61,883 nucleotides of DNA. Origin: Acidobacteriaceae bacterium. GTDB lineage: Bacteria; Acidobacteriota; Terriglobia; Terriglobales; Acidobacteriaceae. Position numbers and translations under genes: made by a program. Position 1 is the stretch's first letter, and the number at the start of each line of letters is the position of its first letter. This document shows positions 27,039 through 36,500 of the stretch, piece by piece. The stretch spans positions 1 to 61,883 of the forward strand of contig PLBY01000164.1 of the NCBI GenBank assembly GCA_003134655.1, written 5' to 3'. The notes beneath the pieces are model-generated. The model saw nothing but the letters and a program-made list of their open reading frames with translations, searched no databases and was not told where the DNA came from.

Positions 27039-27302
27039 ATGAACGACTCCCCCGATAAGCCCTTGATTCCCCCGTACCATTGTCGCGATTGCGGTAGCGA
27101 AGTAGGTTTCCGCTCCCGCCGTCGTACATTGACCGAGCGCTTTCTGCTGCCGCTGTTTCTTCTGATGCCCGTGCGCTGCGGAGAATGCTTCCGGCGGGAC
27201 TACCGGCTGATTTTTACGCAGGTGCGCGACCGGCTCTCGGACGCTCCCAGGATCATGCCGGGAAAGCAACCGGCACCTACGTCCAACCGCAACGTTGCCT
27301 AG
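27039..27302 (+). CDS. Small zinc-ribbon-like protein
   Basis: This 87-residue protein has two Cys pairs, YHCRDCGSEVGFRSRRR and MPVRCGECFRRDYR, consistent with one zinc ribbon split by the hydrophobic stretch FLLPLFLLMP. Start ATG follows GAGGTG. No named family is recognised, but similar Cys-rich short proteins are frequent in Acidobacteria. It ends 165 bp before comF. A long reading frame in a second phase overlaps its end and probably belongs to the comF leader. Confidence 0.6.
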   Translation: MNDSPDKPLIPPYHCRDCGSEVGFRSRRRTLTERFLLPLFLLMPVRCGECFRRDYRLIFTQVRDRLSDAPRIMPGKQPAPTSNRNVA

Positions 27303-27466
27303 CGGCGGCATCGCCGTTATACTGCTGGTATTGTAAGAATGTGTTGCAAGAGTGGTGGTCCGCGGCGGTTTTGTGTTCGCGCCATGATGAGGAGGCCGTC
27401 TTCAGCAGTAGTGAGGACCGAATCCGGGCTAGCCAGGCCAGTGTTGCACGATCAGGGCCTTCTATT

Positions 27467-28414
27467 GTGTTGCACAAGACTTCGTCCAGACTGGGACGAG
27501 TCTGGGCTGACCGAACCTGGGTTAGCCGAACTTGGGTTAGCCGAGCCGCTGAGAGTCTCTTCTCCGTTCTGTTTCCTTCCGATTGCCGCCTGTGCGGCGA
27601 ACCTCTGCTGAATATTTCGCGGCTTCCCGTGTGCCCCGATTGCCTGGCCGGTGTTCTACCGGTGCGCGGCAAAATGTGCTCCATTTGCGGGGAGCGCGTA
27701 CTTTCCTCCTACGCGGAGACGGACCCCGAGGGCCTGCGGCGATGCCCGGTCTGCCGCCGCATCGAGCGTCCTTTTGAGCGGGCTGCGTCGTACGGCAGCT
27801 ATGAGGGCGGCTTGCGCGAACTGATTCACCTGCTCAAGTACAACGGTGTTCGCCCCGCCGCCAAGGTGTTGGGACGCATGCTGGCCGAGGCCTTGGCCGC
27901 ACTCGAGCCCGACTTTGATCATGCGATGTTTGAGCGAGGCATGTATGACCAGCAGCCGATCCTGGTGGTCCCCGTGCCGCTGTATCAGTCCAAGCGGCGG
28001 CAGCGCGAATTCAATCAGGCGGAACTGATCGCTCGGGCCGCGCTGAAGTCTTACCCGGCTCCGGAACGACTGCAACTTGCTCTGGATCTTCTGCAGCGCA
28101 CCCGCGACACGCATTCGCAGATCGGCTTGACCAGCCACCAGCGCCGCGAAAATCTGCGCGGAGCCTTTGCCGTGGCGCGTGCCGCAGAAGTCACTGGCCG
28201 CGACGTGCTTCTCGTGGATGATGTGTATACGACGGGCACTACGGCGACGGAATGCGCGCGGGTGCTTCGCCGCGCTGGAGCCCGCCAGGTATGGGTCGCG
28301 ACGGTGGCGCGCACGCTGAAACTAGCATCTAAGTGTTTTGACGATGAGCGGGTTGAAGGCAGGGAAGAAGGTTTCAAAGTTTCGGAGTTTCAAAGTGTCA
28401 AAGTCGGAACCTGA
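27467..28414 (+). CDS. comF: ComF-like phosphoribosyltransferase family protein
   Basis: The product is about 315 residues. A double zinc-ribbon N-terminus (CRLCGEPL, CPDCLAGV, CSICGERV, CPVCRRI) and a PRTase domain with the PRPP loop DVLLVDDVYTTGTTATECARVL define the ComF/GntX family. Its homologues support uptake of transforming DNA. GTG 27467 (AGGG upstream) is a guess, since the frame is open further up. Just before the ribbons is a tandem TGGGTTAGCCGAAC (27528-27551) that adds repeated residues TWVSRTWVSR. The last 14 codons, from GFKVSEFQSVKVGT, are encoded by the TTTCAAGG word repeat, so the natural C-terminus has probably been extended. Confidence 0.88.
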   Translation: MLHKTSSRLGRVWADRTWVSRTWVSRAAESLFSVLFPSDCRLCGEPLLNISRLPVCPDCLAGVLPVRGKMCSICGERVLSSYAETDPEGLRRCPVCRRIERPFERAASYGSYEGGLRELIHLLKYNGVRPAAKVLGRMLAEALAALEPDFDHAMFERGMYDQQPILVVPVPLYQSKRRQREFNQAELIARAALKSYPAPERLQLALDLLQRTRDTHSQIGLTSHQRRENLRGAFAVARAAEVTGRDVLLVDDVYTTGTTATECARVLRRAGARQVWVATVARTLKLASKCFDDERVEGREEGFKVSEFQSVKVGT

Positions 28415-28467
28415 GCTCTGCGATTTTGAAACCTTGAAACATTGAAACCTTGCAACTTTGAAACTTA
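28371..28467. repeat. Inverted repeat built from a TTTCAAGG word (copy 1)
   Basis: Left arm 28371-28408 is tandem TTTCAAAG/TTTCGGAG words and encodes the end of ComF. Right arm 28422-28467 reads TTGAAACCTTGAAACATTG and CAACTTTGAAAC. Loop about 13 nt. The HNH gene starts at its edge. Confidence 0.75.
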
Positions 28468-29072
28468 TGTCTTTGAGGATGGATCATCACGATGCAGGAT
28501 CCCGGCACGCTGCCGGCCTGTTCGCGCCGGCGGCCATGCACCGGCCTGGGGACGGCCATGCCCTGCTCGCCCCCGTCCTCGTGCTGAACGCGTCCTACGA
28601 GCCCATCAATGTTTGCGCTGCGCGTCGCGCGCTGGTTCTCGTACTCAAGGGCGTGGCCATGACCGAGGAAGAGAACGGACACTTCCTGCATTCCGCTCGT
28701 GTTGCCATGCGCTTGCCCTCGGTGATCCGGTTGCTCGAGTACCGCCGCATTCCGCACCAGAGTCGCGCGCTCTCGCGCAAGAACATCCTGCTCCGCGACC
28801 GCAACACCTGCCAGTATTGCGCCACGGTGCTCCCCTCCGGAGAACTCACTCTCGACCACGTAATCCCCCGCTCCCGCGGAGGCTCGTCCACCTGGGAAAA
28901 TCTCGTTGCCTGCTGCCATGGCTGCAACCGCCGCAAGGGCAACCAGTCTCCCACCGAAGCGGGCATGAAGTTGATGCGCGAACCCCGCGCTTTCAACTTA
29001 CACACCAGCCGCCACATCATGCGGCTGATGGGTAGGAGTGACGATAAGTGGCGGAAGTATCTGTTTTACTAA
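28467..29072 (+). CDS. HNH endonuclease
   Basis: The product is 201 residues from ATG 28467 (other in-frame ATGs at 28479 and 28533). The C-terminal HNH fold is complete: CQYCATVLPSGELTLDHVIP, then GGSSTWENLVACCHGCN and RRKGNQSP. These supply the two zinc-binding CxxC pairs, the catalytic His of LDHVIPRS and Asn of WENLV. The N-terminal part (VLVLNASYEPINVCAARRAL) is typical of the widespread stand-alone McrA-like HNH proteins of Acidobacteria and Actinobacteria. The target is unknown. No partner methylase is near. Confidence 0.9.
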   Translation: MSLRMDHHDAGSRHAAGLFAPAAMHRPGDGHALLAPVLVLNASYEPINVCAARRALVLVLKGVAMTEEENGHFLHSARVAMRLPSVIRLLEYRRIPHQSRALSRKNILLRDRNTCQYCATVLPSGELTLDHVIPRSRGGSSTWENLVACCHGCNRRKGNQSPTEAGMKLMREPRAFNLHTSRHIMRLMGRSDDKWRKYLFY

Positions 29073-29168
29073 GGTTTCAAGGTTTCAGGGTTTCAAGGTT
29101 TCAAAGTGGGACCAAGCCAACGCTTTTCTGCGTTGAAACCTTGAAACTTTGCAACCTTGAAACCTAGA
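29071..29168. repeat. Inverted repeat built from a TTTCAAGG word (copy 2)
   Basis: Left arm 29071-29110 is AAGGTTTCAAGGTTTCAGGG and repeats. Right arm 29131-29168 reads TTGAAACCTTGAAACTTTG and CAACCTTGAAACC. Loop about 20 nt. It shares words with copies at 28371 and 29543. Confidence 0.8.
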
Positions 29169-29175
29169 CTCAGCA

Positions 29176-29548
29176 GTGGCTCGCACCTACCGTGAATTGC
29201 TTGTCTGGCAGAAGGCCAAGGCTTTGGCTGTTCAAGTCTATCGATCCACTGAACAGTTTCCCAGGAACGAGACTTACGGATTGACCTCTCAGCTCAGGCG
29301 GGCCGCTGTCTCAGTCCCATCGAATATCGCGGAAGGACAAGGGCGCCTCACTTCCGGCGAATTCTCACATTTTCTCGGGCAAGCACGCGGCTCTTTGCTA
29401 GAGATGGAGACACAACTAGTATCGCACTCGATTTGGGATATCTAAATCAGAACCAGCAACAGACGCTAGCGCAAGAAATCTACCAAGTCCTCGGTCTCTT
29501 AAACCGGTTACTCGAATCAGTCCGCCGGAAGCGATCGGTCTTACCTTG
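29176..29548 (+). pseudogene. Four-helix-bundle (S23/IVP-type) protein gene with frameshift
   Basis: GTG 29176 begins ARTYRELLVWQKAKALAVQVY, then LTSQLRRAAVSVPSNIAEGQGR and FLGQARGSLLEMETQL. This is the classical four-helix-bundle family associated with 23S rRNA intervening sequences. It then stops early at 29445. The second frame continues IALDLGYLNQNQQQTLAQ and VLGLLNRLLESVRRKRS to a stop at 29548, completing the fourth helix. One missing base near 29417-29419 explains this. The gene is bracketed by TTTCAAGG-word repeats on both sides. Confidence 0.75.
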
Positions 29549-29580
29549 AAACGTTGAAACCTTGAAACTTTGAAACCTGC
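29543..29580. repeat. TTTCAAGG-word repeat, single arm (copy 3)
   Basis: The tandem CCTTGAAACGTTGAAACC and TTGAAACTTTGAAACC words are in the same orientation as the right arm of copy 2. It covers the stop codon of the four-helix-bundle gene and ends at the next gene's stop. Confidence 0.7.
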
Positions 29581-30432
29581 CTACTGCGGCTTCTTCTCAT
29601 CCGGCTTCTGCTCTTGCTTCTGATCGCTCTTCGGAATCTGCTTGCCTTCGAACAGGATCGTGGACTTCGCGCCGAACCGCTTGTAGTCCTCGTACTTGAT
29701 AATTTCGCGGATGTGGATGTCCTGCAGCTTGAAGTGCAGTTCGTCGTCGGCCCGGGTGAAGATAGGGAACCAGTACTGGCCATCGATCTGCCGCCGCCAC
29801 GTGGTGAACTTGGGGTAGAGATTCTCTTCGTCGCCGTGCTTCTTGCGGATGTCGGGCACGCTCTTGCCGTACGTTTTTACGATCTGAAAGTCGTGGTCAT
29901 CGACCCAGATGCGTCCCTGAAAATATCGCTTCTTCCCAACGATCTGCTTGGGAGCGATGTCGAAGACATAACAATGGATCTCGTCCTCCTGCTGCTGGCC
30001 CACATACAAAATGTTGTATTCCGGCAGGTCGGCCTCGGTCAGCACAAACGGCATGCGGTGCCGGATGTCCTCGAAATCTCCCTGGTCCATGGAGAGTCCG
30101 CCCTGCTCGAGTGAGGACTGCGGCGCGAACACCACGTTCTCGATCCGCTTGCCTTGGTCGTTGAACATCACGTCGTAGACTTCGTGGTATTGCCCGGTGA
30201 CGGTACTGCCATCGAGAGTCTCAACCTTCACGTCCTGGCGGTAGGTGTACTGGTCGCGCGCCTTGGCGAATTCGGTCTCCTTGGCTGCGAAGCGCTTGAT
30301 GATGTCCTCAGGCGTGGTGCCGGCAGGGGGAGTGTTATCGAGGGGGCCTTCCTGCGCGCGCGCGGGGAGCGCCGCTAGTCCGCAGGCCAGCACAGTCAGG
30401 CATAGCAGCAAACGACCGGATACAAATTTCAT
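29581..30432 (-). CDS. Exported protein, LolA-like outer-membrane-lipoprotein-sorting fold suspected
   Basis: The product is 283 residues. A signal peptide MKFVSGRLLLCLTVLACGLA ends near PARAQEG. The mature part has long beta-rich sections (RDQYTYRQDVKVETLDG, RYFQGRIWVDDHDFQIVKTYGK, TTWRRQIDGQYWFPIFT) in the style of LolA/LppX-like proteins that bind lipids. This is a resemblance, not a proven match. The C-terminus is Lys/Gln-rich (SDQKQEQKPDEKKPQ). Similar proteins are common in Acidobacteria. The function is not clear. Confidence 0.7.
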   Translation of the reverse strand: MKFVSGRLLLCLTVLACGLAALPARAQEGPLDNTPPAGTTPEDIIKRFAAKETEFAKARDQYTYRQDVKVETLDGSTVTGQYHEVYDVMFNDQGKRIENVVFAPQSSLEQGGLSMDQGDFEDIRHRMPFVLTEADLPEYNILYVGQQQEDEIHCYVFDIAPKQIVGKKRYFQGRIWVDDHDFQIVKTYGKSVPDIRKKHGDEENLYPKFTTWRRQIDGQYWFPIFTRADDELHFKLQDIHIREIIKYEDYKRFGAKSTILFEGKQIPKSDQKQEQKPDEKKPQ

Positions 30433-30465
30433 ATGTCTAGTTTAACGGATTAAAAGAGGCTTCGT

Positions 30466-30565
30466 AGAGGCGTCGCTGGCAACGTCTGCTGCCCGGTCCG
30501 AAGGGCCAGGCAGCCAAACAGCGAGCAGAGAAGAGACGCAGCAAGCTACGACTCTACGAAAGCAC
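30466..30565. repeat. CGTAGAGaCG/CTACGtCTCTACG hairpin element, copy 1
   Basis: Left TTCGTAGAGGCGTCGCTGGC and right GCAAGCTACGACTCTACGAA (30548-30562 region) can pair at the ends. The central segment is variable. It is the same element type as 30918-31001. Confidence 0.6.
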
Positions 30566-30702
30566 ACCGCGGCAACCCGACCCTCCAACCCCTCTCCGCT
30601 CAGTGAGGCCGGAGGGAAGGGTGCTGCAGTTCTGCCACTCAGTTGGATGCCGAAGTGGGCAAGAGGTTGCCGCATCGTAACGCTGAGCGAGATTGCCGCA
30701 TT

Positions 30703-30765
30703 TTGTAGCGCCGGCGTCCCGCCGGCTGTCGCGAGGGCGTCTCGCCCTCGAGCGCGGAGAGCCAC
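30703..30765. repeat. GTAGCGCCGGCGTC / GCCGGCTGTCGCGAGGGCG element
   Basis: Two adjoining hairpins: GCCGGCGTCCCGCCGGC and CGAGGGCGTCTCGCCCTCG. A reversed relative lies at 16348-16403. Confidence 0.65.
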
Positions 30766-30917
30766 AACACGTCAGAAGTGTTTTGGTGGGAACCTCCAGC
30801 AGAAGGAACTCCGTCCAGGCAGAGGGCGGGACGCCCGCCGGACAGCCGCCGGAGCCTGCTCTGAGCGAAGTCGAAGAGACGGCGGCGCTACCCAAACCCT
30901 GCTACACTCATCCGTTT

Positions 30918-31001
30918 GCCGTAGAGACGTTGCTTGCAACGTCTTGCGTGCGGCGCCGATGCTGCCGGCCGAGACGTAGCAAGCTACGTCTCTACGGATG
31001 A
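30918..31001. repeat. CGTAGAGACG hairpin element, copy 2, before the S9 peptidase
   Basis: CGTAGAGACGTTGCTTGCAA (from 30920) pairs with the mirror at 30972-30998 that ends GCTACGTCTCTACGG. The middle carries a GC-rich segment. It lies 20 bp before the S9 peptidase start. Confidence 0.65.
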
Positions 31002-31019
31002 TTTTCAAGGAGCGCCCTT

Positions 31020-33291
31020 ATGCGCCGACTCTGTCTCTCCCTTTTCGTCCTTGCACTCACCCTCCCCGCTCTGGCTCAGGCCAAGCATCCCTTCACCTTC
31101 GACGACATGATGAAGCTGAAGCGCGTCGGCGATCCGCAGGTGTCGCCCGACGGCAAGTGGGTGATCTTCAGCGTGGTCGATGTCGATCTCGAAGCCAACA
31201 CGAAGACCCCGCACATCTGGATCGTGCCCGTAAGTGGAGAGGCGGACGCCTCGTCCGCCGCCGTGCGAAGCTCGGCAGGTTCGAAGTCGGCCGAGCGAAT
31301 ACTCATTCCGGATCAGGATGGTGACCGCCCGCGGTGGGCGCCGGATGGGAAGCGGTTTGCGTTTCTGTCGAACAAGGAAGGCGTTTCGCAGGTGTGGATT
31401 GCGGATTTCGACGGCGCAGAGGGAAGCGTAACGGGGACCTACAAGCTGACATCGATCCCGACCGAAGCGGGAGGCGAACTCTGGTCGCCAGACGGCAAGA
31501 ACATCCTCTTTACCTCGGATGTCTATCCGGAATGCAACGGCCAAACCAACGAGATAGCCTGCAACGCGCAGAAGATCGAGGAGCACGAAAAATCAAAGGT
31601 CAAGGCGCTCGTCTTCGATCATTTGCTGTATCGTCACTGGAACGCTTACAAAGAGGGTAAGCGCAGTCATATTTTCGTTGCCGCCATTGACATCCCAGTT
31701 CCGCCCCACTTCCAGGTAATTAACATCCGCGACCTTACCCCGGGGCGACTATGACGCTCCCGTCTTCTCTCTTGGTGGGCAGGACGACTACGCTTTCTCG
31801 CCCGATGGAAAAGAGATTTGCTACGCGTCGAATCACGATAAGAACCCGGCGGCTTCTACCAACAACGATCTCTGGATAGTTTCACTAATGTGGATGGACG
31901 GCATCGCGAGCGGCCCTACAGCGCGTGACGGGGGCGGAGGCCTCGTCGGCCCAGCCAAGAACATCACCGCCGACAATCCCGCCAGCGACTCGTCGCCGCT
32001 CTATTCCCCCGATGGCCGCTACATCGCCTACCGCGCCCAGCAGCGCCCGGGATACGAGAGCGACCGCTTCCGCCTGATGCTCTACGACCGCAAGACGGGA
32101 GAGAAGAAGAATCTCTCCGAACAGTTTGATCGATGGATTGGGACCTTCGCGTGGCTTTCCGACAGCAGGACGATCATGCTCTCGACCGAAAGTGAGGGCG
32201 ACTCTCCACTCTACTATTACACCCTGCAGTCCGACCAAGAAGGCGGAGGGACGTATTCGCCGTGGCCGCCCGAGACAGTTGCTGGATTCGACGATGATGT
32301 CACGTCTACCCCCGATGCGAAGTGGCTGATTTTCAGCCGAATGTCTATTGCATCTCCGACGGAGATATACAAGGCCGCAACGGGGATGCCTGGATGCGTG
32401 GATAGGCAGTACGACTCGAGCAAACCGCCCTACAAGGCGACACGTGACTGTTTGTTGCACCCGGCAGAGCGACTCACTCACCTCAACGACGCCATCCTCT
32501 CCCAAGCAGCCATGTCCCCGCTCGAGTCCTTCTGGTTCCCCGGCGCGAATGGCGACAAGGTTCAAGGCTTTCTCGTCAAGCCACCGAACTTTGATGCCGG
32601 CAAGAAATATCCCGTGAAGTTCCTCATCCACGGCGGCCCGCAAGGTGCATGGGGAGACGACTGGAGCTATCGCTGGAATCCCGAACTGTTCGCGGCTAAC
32701 GGATACGTCGTCATCATGATCAACTTCCACGGCTCGACCGGATACGGGCAGAAGTTCATCGACGCCATCAACGGCGACTGGGGCGGCGCTCCGTTTGAAG
32801 ACCTGATGAAGGGCCTCGACTACGCGGAGAAGACTTATCCGTTCATCGACAAAAACCGTGAGTGCGCGCTAGGCGCCAGCTACGGCGGATACGCCATCAA
32901 CTGGATCCTCGGCCACACCGACCGTTTCAAGTGCCTGGTGTCGCACGACGGCATGTTCAACGCCGAGTCCGCCTGGGGGACGACCGAAGAACTCTGGTTC
33001 AATAACTGGGAGTTCAAAGGCACTCCCTACGACAACCGCGCCAGCTACCAGAAGTGGTCGCCGCACCAGTACGCCAAGAATTTCAAGACGCCGACGCTGG
33101 TCATCCACGGCCAGCGCGACTACCGCCTCGACGTGAGCGAGGGCTTCCAGCTTTTCACCACGCTGCAGATGGAAGGCGTCCCGTCGAAGATGCTGTATTT
33201 CCCCGACGAAGGCCACTGGGTGCTGAAGCCGCAAAATTCGCGGCTCTGGTACAAGACGGTCAATGAGTGGGTGGATCAGTGGACGAAATAG
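31020..33291 (+). pseudogene. Exported S9 (prolyl oligopeptidase/DPP-like) peptidase with a frameshift
   Basis: The product would be about 756 residues. It has a signal peptide (LCLSLFVLALTLPALAQA), then WD40-like propeller blades (VSPDGKWVIFSVVDV, YSPDGRYIAYRA), and a C-terminal alpha/beta-hydrolase. Catalytic Ser is in GASYGGYAINW; Asp is in HGQRDYRLDV; His is in PDEGHWVLKPQN. The first frame stops at 31754 after DLTPGRL. The next frame reads DYDAPVFSLGGQDDYAFSPDG, as in relatives, so one extra base lies near 31736-31748 (CCCCGGGG). Two insertions unlike relatives lie in the propeller, one of them a dispersed GGCGGACG palindrome at 31241. It probably cleaves peptides outside the cytoplasm. 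Confidence 0.82.
31236..31300. repeat. Dispersed palindrome inside the S9 peptidase coding region
   Basis: GGCGGACGCCTCGTCCGCC (31241-31259) is a perfect 9-bp hairpin around one base. It is followed by GTGCGAAGCTCGGC and GTCGGCCGAGC. The protein reads GEADASSAAVRSSAGSKSAE there, low-complexity and out of character. Sequence relatives are GGACGGACGCCTCGTCCGTC (59083) and GACGGACGCATTCGTCCGTC (61681). Confidence 0.65.
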
Positions 33292-33335
33292 AGCCGGCTT
33301 CCGGCTTCCGCCATTCGGCTTCCGGAACGGCTCAA
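33292..33335. repeat. CGGCTTCCG tandem word after the S9 peptidase
   Basis: The sequence CCGGCTTCCGGCTTCCGCC is followed by ATTCGGCTTCCGGAACGG. The nine-base word CGGCTTCCG occurs three times. Probably another member of the word-repeat class. Confidence 0.5.
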
Positions 33336-33347
33336 CGGTTCATGTGG

Positions 33348-33540
33348 GGACAGCCGCCTTCGGCTGTCCGCCGAGCGAAGCTCGGGCGAGTCCCGGTCCC
33401 GGAGGGAGCGCTGACAATAGCCCGCCAGTTCACTGGCGGGTAACACGGCCTCCCCGGAGCCTCGTGCCGGAGGGACGCGGTTAGTTTCCCTGCCGCCACC
33501 CCGGCGTTGAAACGCCGGGCTATTTTCACTGGCCCCTACG
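33348..33540. repeat. Cluster of palindromic hairpins
   Basis: Three perfect hairpins are lined up: GACAGCCGCCTTCGGCTGTC (33349-33368), CCCGCCAGTTCACTGGCGGG (33421-33440) and CCCGGCGTTGAAACGCCGGG (33500-33519). Between them are GTCCCGGAGGGAGCG and GTGCCGGAGGGACG blocks. The second and third have the same layout as 14047-14066 with other stem letters. The cluster lies between converging genes. Confidence 0.75.
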
Positions 33541-33558
33541 GTGCCTCGCTACCGCAGG

Positions 33559-36500
33559 TCAACGCTCCTGAATTTCTACTGGTCGGGCAATGCGAACCGG
33601 GAGCCGGCGCATCGACGGTGGGTCTGTTCCGGCGCTATTTCCACTCACCGGGGCAGGGAACACCTCCAGCGGATAGTCAAGCCACCCGCTAGCAGCGGCC
33701 GTGACCCCCACATCTACTTCTAACGGAGCGCGGAACCCGCTGCCTGAGGGCACCATGCTCGCAAGTCCGTTCGTGTCAGTGATTGCGCTACTCTGGCTCA
33801 CTTTCAGGATCACAGGCATCGCCGGATTGCCGGGGTTGGTCTCACCGCCACCACCTGAGGAAGAAGTTCCACCGGGGCGTAGCACTGTGGTTAGAAAGCT
33901 GACGCTGGCGCCGAGCACCGCATTCGGCGGCGAAGAAGAATCGGTGACCCGCACGATGACCGGTTGAAACGCCTGTCCCGTTGAAATCTGCCCGCTTCCC
34001 GACACCGGTTGCAGGTTTTGTTGAGCCAGCGGCACGGCGTTTGTATAGATCGTCTGGCAGGGGGCGTTCACAGGACCCACGCATGCAGTTACTTGCACCA
34101 GGGCCGAAATTTGCGTAACGGTCAACGTGACGGCGGCGTAGCCGGTAGACCCGGTTTTCGCGCTGGCGGCGCTGAGGGTTCCGGAGCCAGCGACCAGGGA
34201 GAAATTCACAGTGGTGTTGTTCTGCGGAGCGCCATTGCTCAACACGCGCGCGGTGAGCGGGACACTGACTGTGGCTCCTTGGGCAATCCAAAGATAAGGC
34301 GTCAACACTCCAATGTCGGAGACCGACTCGGTTGCATTGAGACTCACGCTGACGGAGGGCGATGAACTGTAGACTCCCGGAGCAAGCGTCGCGGTAATGG
34401 TTGAGACGCCAATCGCTGCCGGCGTAAGCAAGGTGGCCGCGATTCCATTCTGATCGCTGCTCGCCGAGCATGAAGGCGCTCCGCCGCAGGCGGAAAGTTG
34501 CAGTCCACCGCTCGCGCTCCAGCCGATGGTCGCGCCCCTCACGGGAGTAACGCCGTCGGCGGCCAGCACGCGCACGGTCATCGGATTCGCTGCCTGCGTG
34601 CCCACTGGCGTGGGCCGATTGATTCCGCCTACCAGAACGATGGTGTCGGTGGCAGCAGCGCCATAGGTCAGAACATTGGTCATGACCGAGGACGCGCCGC
34701 TGACAGGATCGGTGATGGCGATGCTCAGCGGCCCATCGGTGTGCGCGGGCGCGGCAAGAATCATCTGCCCGCCGCTGACGGCGAGCGGAGTTGCCGCGGT
34801 GCTGCCCACTGCGGCAGTAAGTTGCGGGGCAAAACCAACCCCTGCACCGTGACCGCACCGCCGTTCACGCCCACACGCGCGGGAAAAACGGAATCTGCGT
34901 ACAGCACGTGTGCCTGATAGCGGTAGTCAGGACGGCCGTCGCCGCGGACATCGGAAATCCCGATCAGGAAGTTGGAGGAACTCACGACCTGCGCGTCCAG
35001 TCGGGTCAGAGCATATGGGAGCTGATTGAACGGCGAAGGCGTGAAGGCCGGAGGAGCTGTGCCTGGCGGATCAGACGCGGCCCACATCCCAATGACCGGC
35101 TGCGCTTTGCTCAGGGTGGCGCTCCCGTACTCATCGAGCGTGGTTACCGCAACGGACAACGTGCGATTGATTTGCGCCGGGAGAAGGAAGTACGCCACGT
35201 TGCCATAGCCGCTCAGTGAGCCTTCCCAATCTCCGGCCAAAGGCAAAGCCGCCGGGGCGGTCCAACTGGAGACGGTCTGAGGCAACGGCTGCGCACTGCC
35301 GCCCATGAGAATGTCCTGCTGCACATCACTGCCTGCGGTGACGGTTATGACCATAGGCTGAGCACTCCCCGAAGGCGCGACTGGGCCCGTTGAGTACGGC
35401 CCAACGTTCGCCGACCATTTCGGATCAATCGGTTCCACGCTCAGCTGGTATTGCGCGCTGCCTCCGTTCGGCAGTTGCAGCCCGGCAAGGTCGAAGAAGC
35501 CTTCCAGAGTCTGGCTGTCCGATCCCCATTCGGCATAAGGATCGCCTACCGCGTCGTACGTGCCGGTGATGGGATTGCCTTCGTTGCCCGTGAAGAGAAA
35601 CCCAGACACCGATGCCGCCGCATACCTGCGCGAGGGCAGGTGGGTGTTGGCATCCATCCAGCGCGCCACCACGTTCACCCCCTGCATCGCCTGCGTACGA
35701 TTTCCGTGAGTGTCGGTGAACCACACCGAACCGTGGATGCGTGCCGTCGCCGTGGAGAACACCTGCTTGCCGGGGAAGCCGGACTGATTCTGCGCCGTCA
35801 CCGGATAAAGGCGCGAAATGGCGGCCACGTCATCCATCGCCAGCTGGTACGGATTGGGGTAGCAAAGCGTAATCGGCGTGCAATTCAAAGGATCGGTGGA
35901 GTGCATCACGGGGAATCCCGCGAAGTCGTCGGACGTGGGGGGCGGCGTGCGGGTTTGCACATTGGGATTCACCTGCGACCAGCCGAGGCCGAGCACGCTG
36001 CCGATCACGCGCACCAAGCGATATTCCACATCGGTGAATTGCGACGACTGCTGCGCGCACTGGCCATTGATCACGATCAGTGCATGCTGGTAGGTCGCGA
36101 ACGAGCCGTAATTGTCGCTGCCTCCGAATACGGCATTGCTATAGCACTGGCTGGAACCTCCCGCTCCGGTTCCGATGAGCGCGTCGGTGACCGAACCATC
36201 GCTGTCGTAGACGATGCCGATCGGTGTGCCGGTCGCCGTTGACTGAATGTCGAGGGGCATCGAAATCGAGCCGTCCGAATTCAAGTTGAGGTTCGTGCCG
36301 TTCACATCCTCAGCGAGCGAGCCGCCGCTCGTAACGTTAAGAGCAGCCGTCTGAACCGCGGTCCATTGACCGAACGCGCCCGCGACGAAGCTGTTGGCGG
36401 ACGTGTTGGGCAGCACCGGGCTCAGATCGCCCTGATCGGTGTAGTAAGTGATGACTCCCTGCGGCCAGAGCAGCGGCTGCCCGGTCGTAGTCGCGTCGAA

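Larger units (their letters stand above)
30433..31019. other. 587-bp repeat island, no gene
   Basis: The region holds two copies of a CGTAGAGACG hairpin element and one GTAGCGCCGGCGTC element, listed separately. It also has GCTCTGAGCGAAGTCGAAG (30858-30876), a relative of the CCCTGAGCGAAGCCGAAGG words at 59010-59055. I see no coding frame with family features in it. Confidence 0.6.

Noticed and set aside
27519..27551. TGGGTTAGCCGAAC tandem as a regulatory repeat
   Set aside because: Only two full copies, in the comF leader or start region; too little to separate it from a local duplication.
28371..29580. Possible CRISPR array (repeated TTTCAAGG units)
   Set aside because: Units are 8-9 bases, degenerate, inverted between arms, and have no spacers of constant length or cas genes.
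30718..30900. Short frames in the repeat island as small genes
   Set aside because: Their codons are made of the dispersed repeats; no ribosome site or family pattern.
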